This document shows, one piece after another, positions 32,764-35,590 of a stretch of 35,590 nucleotides of DNA. Every line of letters begins with the position of its first letter. Positions within the stretch are counted from its first letter, which is position 1. Position numbers and translations under genes: made by a program. The stretch is taken from contig RFHH01000138.1 in NCBI GenBank assembly GCA_003696075.1, positions 1 to 35,590 of the forward strand, in the 5' to 3' direction. Source of the stretch: Acidobacteriota bacterium. GTDB taxonomy: Bacteria > Acidobacteriota > Polarisedimenticolia > J045. The notes under the pieces were generated by a model. The model was given only the letters and a program-made list of their open reading frames with translations, was not told the DNA's origin and searched no databases.

Positions 32764-33755
32764 CGCGTTTCCTCGGAGTGGACATCGGCGGCGCAACGGA
32801 AGCCGACGTTGGTGAACGCCTCGTCCGGGGGGCTCGAGCCGCGGTAATGCGTGGAATAGGCACCGCAGTAGGCCGCGCTGCAGAACCAGCTGCCGCCGCG
32901 AGCGACGCGGAGCGTTCCGTTGTCGGGTCCCTTGGGATCGGTCCGCGGTGACCTCGCGTAGTAGGCCGGGTCGTACCAGTCCGCGGTCCACTCCCAGACG
33001 TTGCCGATCATGTCGTACAGCCCCCACGCGTTGGGTGCGAAACTGCCGACCGGCGCCGTACGCTCGTAGCCGTCCGTGGCGTCGTTGCGATGAGGCCAGG
33101 GACCCTGCCACACGTTGGCCGGGACGACGGTCTCCCTTGCCGACATCGCATGCGCCGCCGCCGATGTCCCGGCCGGCTTCGCTGCCGGTTCCGGACCGGA
33201 CGGTGCGGCGCGGGCTCCCGGCCTGCCCGGCTGGTGCGGCAACGCCGTGAAGTGCGAGGGCGACCCCGCCCGCGCGGCGTATTCCCACTCAGCCTCGGTC
33301 GGAAGGCGCCGGCCGGCCCAGCGCGCGTAGGCCCGGGCGTCGAACCAGCTCACGCAGACGACGGGGTGGTCCTCGCGGCCTGCGATCGTGGAGCCGGGGC
33401 CGTCCGGATGGCGCCAATCGGCTCCCGGAACCGGTTCGAAGGCGGTTTCCCCCGGCCGATAACCCCAGCAGTACCCCTTGCGCTCGGCGGAGGTCACGTA
33501 CCCGGTCGCGTCGACGAACCGGGAGAACTCGCGGTTGGTCACCTCGTAGCGGTCGAGGGCGAACGGCGAGAGCACCACTTCGTGGACGGGACGCTCGTCG
33601 TCGGGACCGATCTCCGAGCCGAGGGCGATCCGGCCGCCCGGGACGAGCACCTGGGGCGCTCCCGGCGGAGAAGAGCCGCCCGAGGTGCCGAGCGCGAGAG
33701 CCACGACCGCCGCCGAGGCAGCGGCGAGGAAAAGGATCGGGGATCGTCCGAGCAT
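32760..33755 (-). CDS. exported formylglycine-generating-enzyme homologue
   Basis: The 331-residue protein is a full-length member of the formylglycine-generating enzyme (SUMF1/FGE-sulfatase) family; true FGEs use copper and oxygen to oxidise a target cysteine to formylglycine. An N-terminal hydrophobic segment (PILFLAAASAAVVALALG) is a signal or anchor. Fold markers are VPGGRIALGSE, FALDRYEVTNREFSRFVDATGYVT, LPTEAEWEYAAR, WQGPWP, APNAWGLYDMIGNVWEW and VARGGSWFC. The active-site pair is Cys292 and Cys297 in WFCSAAYCGAY, with the same spacing as in human FGE (C336/C341), and TNVGFRCA closes the domain. Many relatives (EgtB, PvdO) lack this pair, so oxidase chemistry is plausible. No sulfatase is encoded in the window; the partners are the YceI-repeat and small membrane proteins. 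The ATG follows GGAGG. Confidence 0.88.
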   Translation of the reverse strand: MLGRSPILFLAAASAAVVALALGTSGGSSPPGAPQVLVPGGRIALGSEIGPDDERPVHEVVLSPFALDRYEVTNREFSRFVDATGYVTSAERKGYCWGYRPGETAFEPVPGADWRHPDGPGSTIAGREDHPVVCVSWFDARAYARWAGRRLPTEAEWEYAARAGSPSHFTALPHQPGRPGARAAPSGPEPAAKPAGTSAAAHAMSARETVVPANVWQGPWPHRNDATDGYERTAPVGSFAPNAWGLYDMIGNVWEWTADWYDPAYYARSPRTDPKGPDNGTLRVARGGSWFCSAAYCGAYSTHYRGSSPPDEAFTNVGFRCAADVHSEETR

Positions 33756-33799
33756 GGCACCTCCACCCGCTCCGATAGCGGCGGGACCGCCCCCCTTCT

Positions 33800-33815
33800 G
33801 GCAAGTCCGGTGCCA
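33800..33815 (-). promoter_or_regulatory. sigma-54 (-24/-12) promoter of the FGE operon
   Basis: On the minus strand TGGCACCGGACTTGCC matches TGGCACG-N4-TTGCW. The GG (33813-33814) and GC (33801-33802) are separated by the required 10 bases, and only two conserved positions differ. The C of GC at -12 puts +1 near 33789, 34 bases before the ATG and upstream of its Shine-Dalgarno sequence. Such promoters need an enhancer-binding activator, none of which is encoded in the window. Confidence 0.7.
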
Positions 33816-33844
33816 CCCCTCGCGGGCAGGAGCTCGTGCCGTGA

Positions 33845-33860
33845 TTCCGTTGAAACGGAA
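33845..33860. promoter_or_regulatory. perfect palindrome upstream of the sigma-54 promoter
   Basis: TTCCGTT-GA-AACGGAA is a perfect 7+7 inverted repeat with its centre about 64 bases before the predicted sigma-54 start. It could bind the activator of the FGE operon. Alternatively, as RNA, it lies about 65 bases after the stop of the upstream acyltransferase gene and could mark its 3' end, though it has no T-run and a very tight loop. Confidence 0.5.
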
Positions 33861-33924
33861 GGAGATCCGCTGGAAGGACCGGGAAGGAGCGAGCGGCGGC
33901 CCCCGATCGGTCGACGGAGCGGTG

Positions 33925-35331
33925 CTACGCCGGCGCGGCGAGCCGCTCCGTCGTCTCGTCGAGATCCTGCTCGATCTCGCGCACGATCCGCTCCGGATCG
34001 GGAATCAACCGCGCATCGGAGGCGACACCGAGGCGCACCGACCCCGCATAGCTGCAGATGCTGATCCCGAGCCCCAGGCGACCCGACTGCGGCACCCAGA
34101 AGAACATCCCGGTGATCGGGCGCCCGGCGAGAGAAAGCGGCTGCCGGGGACCGGGCACGCTGGTCACCACCGTCGTGGCTTTGGTGGCGAAGGCCCTGAC
34201 GACCCCGGACTGCACGGCACGCGGGACGCGCGACACCAGGCGGAGGAGCGTCTCGACGACCGCCGGCTCCGCCGAGCGCTTGAGCGATGAGAGCCGGCGG
34301 CGCAGGATGCGGAAGCGCTCCACCGGATCGGCCACCCCGATCGGCAGCGGAAGGAAGACGAGCCCGAACTCGTTGCCCAGTTCCCACATGCGCTCGAGGG
34401 GCCGGAGGTTCACCGGAACCGTGGCGCGGACGCTCATGCGGACCGGAACGGATCCCTTCGCCCTCAGGTAGCGCCCGAGTCCGCCGGCCACCGCCGTCAG
34501 GAGGATGTCGTTCACGGTGCCGCCGCAGCGCTCGCGAGCGCGGTGGATCGGCTCGAGCGGTATGGGGCCCGACCACGCGGCCCTTTTCGCGGTGCCGAGC
34601 CGCCCCTTGAGAGGCGTCCGCGGATCGGGAGGGCGCAGCGCCAGGCGGGTGAGCGCGGCGGCAAACGCGGCCGCCCGGACGGGCCAGGGGGCCGCACGCC
34701 GCATCCGAGCGGGCCGGGCGAGGAGCTTCATCGCGTCCGGCAGCATTTCGGCGACGAGCCGCTCCGCCGTCGCCGCGTCCCCCTCCCGCCTCCGGAAGAG
34801 TTCGAAGAGCGGGTTCGCTCCGGAGCGACCCTCGCGGTCGGTCAGGGACAGCAGCAGCAGCATCAGCGCGATCCCGTCCGCGATGCAGTGGTGGAGCCGG
34901 GCCACGAGCGCCCCGCCGCCGCGGTAGTTCCGGACCAGATGGAAGCACCACGGGGGCGCCTCCATGTCGAGCGGCGTCCCGAGCAGGGCGCTGACGAGTT
35001 CGGCCAGCTCCGCGTCACCTCCCGGAGCCGGAAGGACCTCCTCGCGGAGATGCCGGGCCGGGGAGGCCTGCGCATCCTCGATCCAAGCGGGGCGGCCCCG
35101 CCGATCTCGGCCCACGCGGCAGCGAAAACGGGGGATGGACCACAGCCGGTCCCTGATGAGCCGCTCGACCTCGGCACGGTCCGGCTCCCGGTCGAAGACG
35201 AGAACGCCGCTGACCATCATGAGGTTCGTCGGCTCGTCCATGCGGAGCCAAGCGCGGTCGGGACCCGAGAGCGGCTCGGCGCCGGCGAGCCGCGGCAGTG
35301 CTCCTTCCCGCCGGCGGGTCGAGCGCGTCAC
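33925..35331 (-). CDS. wax ester synthase/diacylglycerol acyltransferase (WS/DGAT)
   Basis: The approximately 468-residue protein is of the bacterial WS/DGAT family, which joins fatty acyl-CoA to a fatty alcohol or diacylglycerol to make storage lipids. The catalytic HHxxxDG motif is HHCIADG at residues 147-153. An opening motif (LSGPDRAWLRMDEPTNLMMVSGVLVF), GTVNDILLTAVAGGLGRYL and VTSVPGPRQPLSLAGRPI are all in family order and spacing. The start is uncertain. GTG 35331 gives the normal family length, but other in-frame starts exist at 35346 (GTG) and 35466 (ATG), and none has a strong ribosome site. The stop is 170 bases before the FGE start, with the sigma-54 promoter between them, so it is probably a separate transcript. 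The exact acceptor cannot be read from sequence. Confidence 0.88.
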   Translation of the reverse strand: MTRSTRRREGALPRLAGAEPLSGPDRAWLRMDEPTNLMMVSGVLVFDREPDRAEVERLIRDRLWSIPRFRCRVGRDRRGRPAWIEDAQASPARHLREEVLPAPGGDAELAELVSALLGTPLDMEAPPWCFHLVRNYRGGGALVARLHHCIADGIALMLLLLSLTDREGRSGANPLFELFRRREGDAATAERLVAEMLPDAMKLLARPARMRRAAPWPVRAAAFAAALTRLALRPPDPRTPLKGRLGTAKRAAWSGPIPLEPIHRARERCGGTVNDILLTAVAGGLGRYLRAKGSVPVRMSVRATVPVNLRPLERMWELGNEFGLVFLPLPIGVADPVERFRILRRRLSSLKRSAEPAVVETLLRLVSRVPRAVQSGVVRAFATKATTVVTSVPGPRQPLSLAGRPITGMFFWVPQSGRLGLGISICSYAGSVRLGVASDARLIPDPERIVREIEQDLDETTERLAAPA

Positions 35332-35590
35332 CGCCCGGCCCCGCACGCCGGCACGCGGCAGGCCAGCACCTTCCGTGTGAACCGCCTGCGGCGCATCCGC
35401 CCCGGGATCGAAGAGAGCGATGCCCGGGCGAACGCCGCCCTCCCCGCCGCCCGCGCTGCACGGCATCGCGGCCGGGAGGGATCCGCCCGCATCGCGCCGG
35501 TGGGGTCGCGGGCCTCTCCCGAGCGGGCGTCGTCGGAAACGGGGTCCTCGCGCTGGCGATGCAGCCGGCAGCCGGTGCGGCGGCCGCGAC
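35332..35590. other. right edge without an assignable gene
   Basis: This stretch upstream of the acyltransferase holds an in-frame extension of that gene (to 35466) without conserved sequence, and otherwise no recognisable coding region. The acyltransferase promoter probably lies here, but no convincing -35/-10 pair was found. Confidence 0.45.

Noticed and set aside
32760-33755. The FGE homologue as an ordinary sulfatase-maturation enzyme
   Set aside because: No sulfatase gene is present in the window; a sulfatase elsewhere in the genome cannot be excluded, so this remains an alternative rather than the main call.

Overview
This 35.6-kb window comes from a chromosome of very high GC content with tightly packed genes. 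Many genes start with GTG or TTG, have strong GGAGG-type ribosome sites, and overlap their neighbours by four bases (ATGA/GTGA). No tRNA, rRNA, phage gene, insertion sequence or CRISPR array was seen. The mix of genes (class I-like HMG-CoA reductase, wax-ester-synthase-like acyltransferase, secreted multidomain protease, CelD-like acyltransferase, secreted GH38 enzyme, sigma-54 promoter) suggests an environmental Gram-negative-type bacterium, perhaps Acidobacteriota (Thermoanaerobaculia/Polarisedimenticolia-like) or a similar phylum. That placement is an inference from gene content only.

Layout. 0.2-7.3 kb: a TraB-family membrane protein, a divergent HMG-CoA reductase with an extra N-terminal domain, a CinA-like protein with a decayed C-terminal half, a secreted trypsin-fold protease and a small VOC protein. 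7.3-12.3 kb: a KamA-type radical SAM aminomutase, divergent from a metal (probably Zn/Mn) ABC uptake operon that ends in a short-chain dehydrogenase. 12.3-17.7 kb: an aldehyde dehydrogenase, a CYTH-CHAD protein overlapped by a ParA ATPase, and a DAHP synthase. 17.7-23.4 kb: an HprK-like kinase, then a rightward cluster of ABC exporter, GT2 glycosyltransferase and a membrane-TPR protein. 23.8-27.7 kb: a 2-phosphoglycerate-kinase-like P-loop kinase, a leftward ECF sigma / anti-sigma / PDZ operon and a CelD-like acyltransferase. 27.8-31.3 kb: a large secreted GH38 alpha-mannosidase-like enzyme. 31.4-35.3 kb: a leftward three-gene unit (exported formylglycine-generating-enzyme homologue, small two-TM protein, exported YceI protein with MNPCGGK repeats), preceded by a WS/DGAT acyltransferase.

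Most interesting region. The FGE / small membrane protein / YceI-repeat operon at 31.4-33.8 kb stands out. The FGE homologue keeps both active-site cysteines but has no sulfatase nearby. The YceI protein carries seven MNPCGGK motifs that hold every cysteine in the protein. A close match to a sigma-54 -24/-12 promoter lies 34 bases before the expected FGE start. I propose, as inference, an extracytoplasmic cysteine-modification or copper/thiol-handling system. Other leads are the ECF/anti-sigma/PDZ trio with two candidate coiled coils, the CYTH-CHAD/ParA pair, the HMG-CoA reductase fusion, and a promoter-operator in front of kamA.
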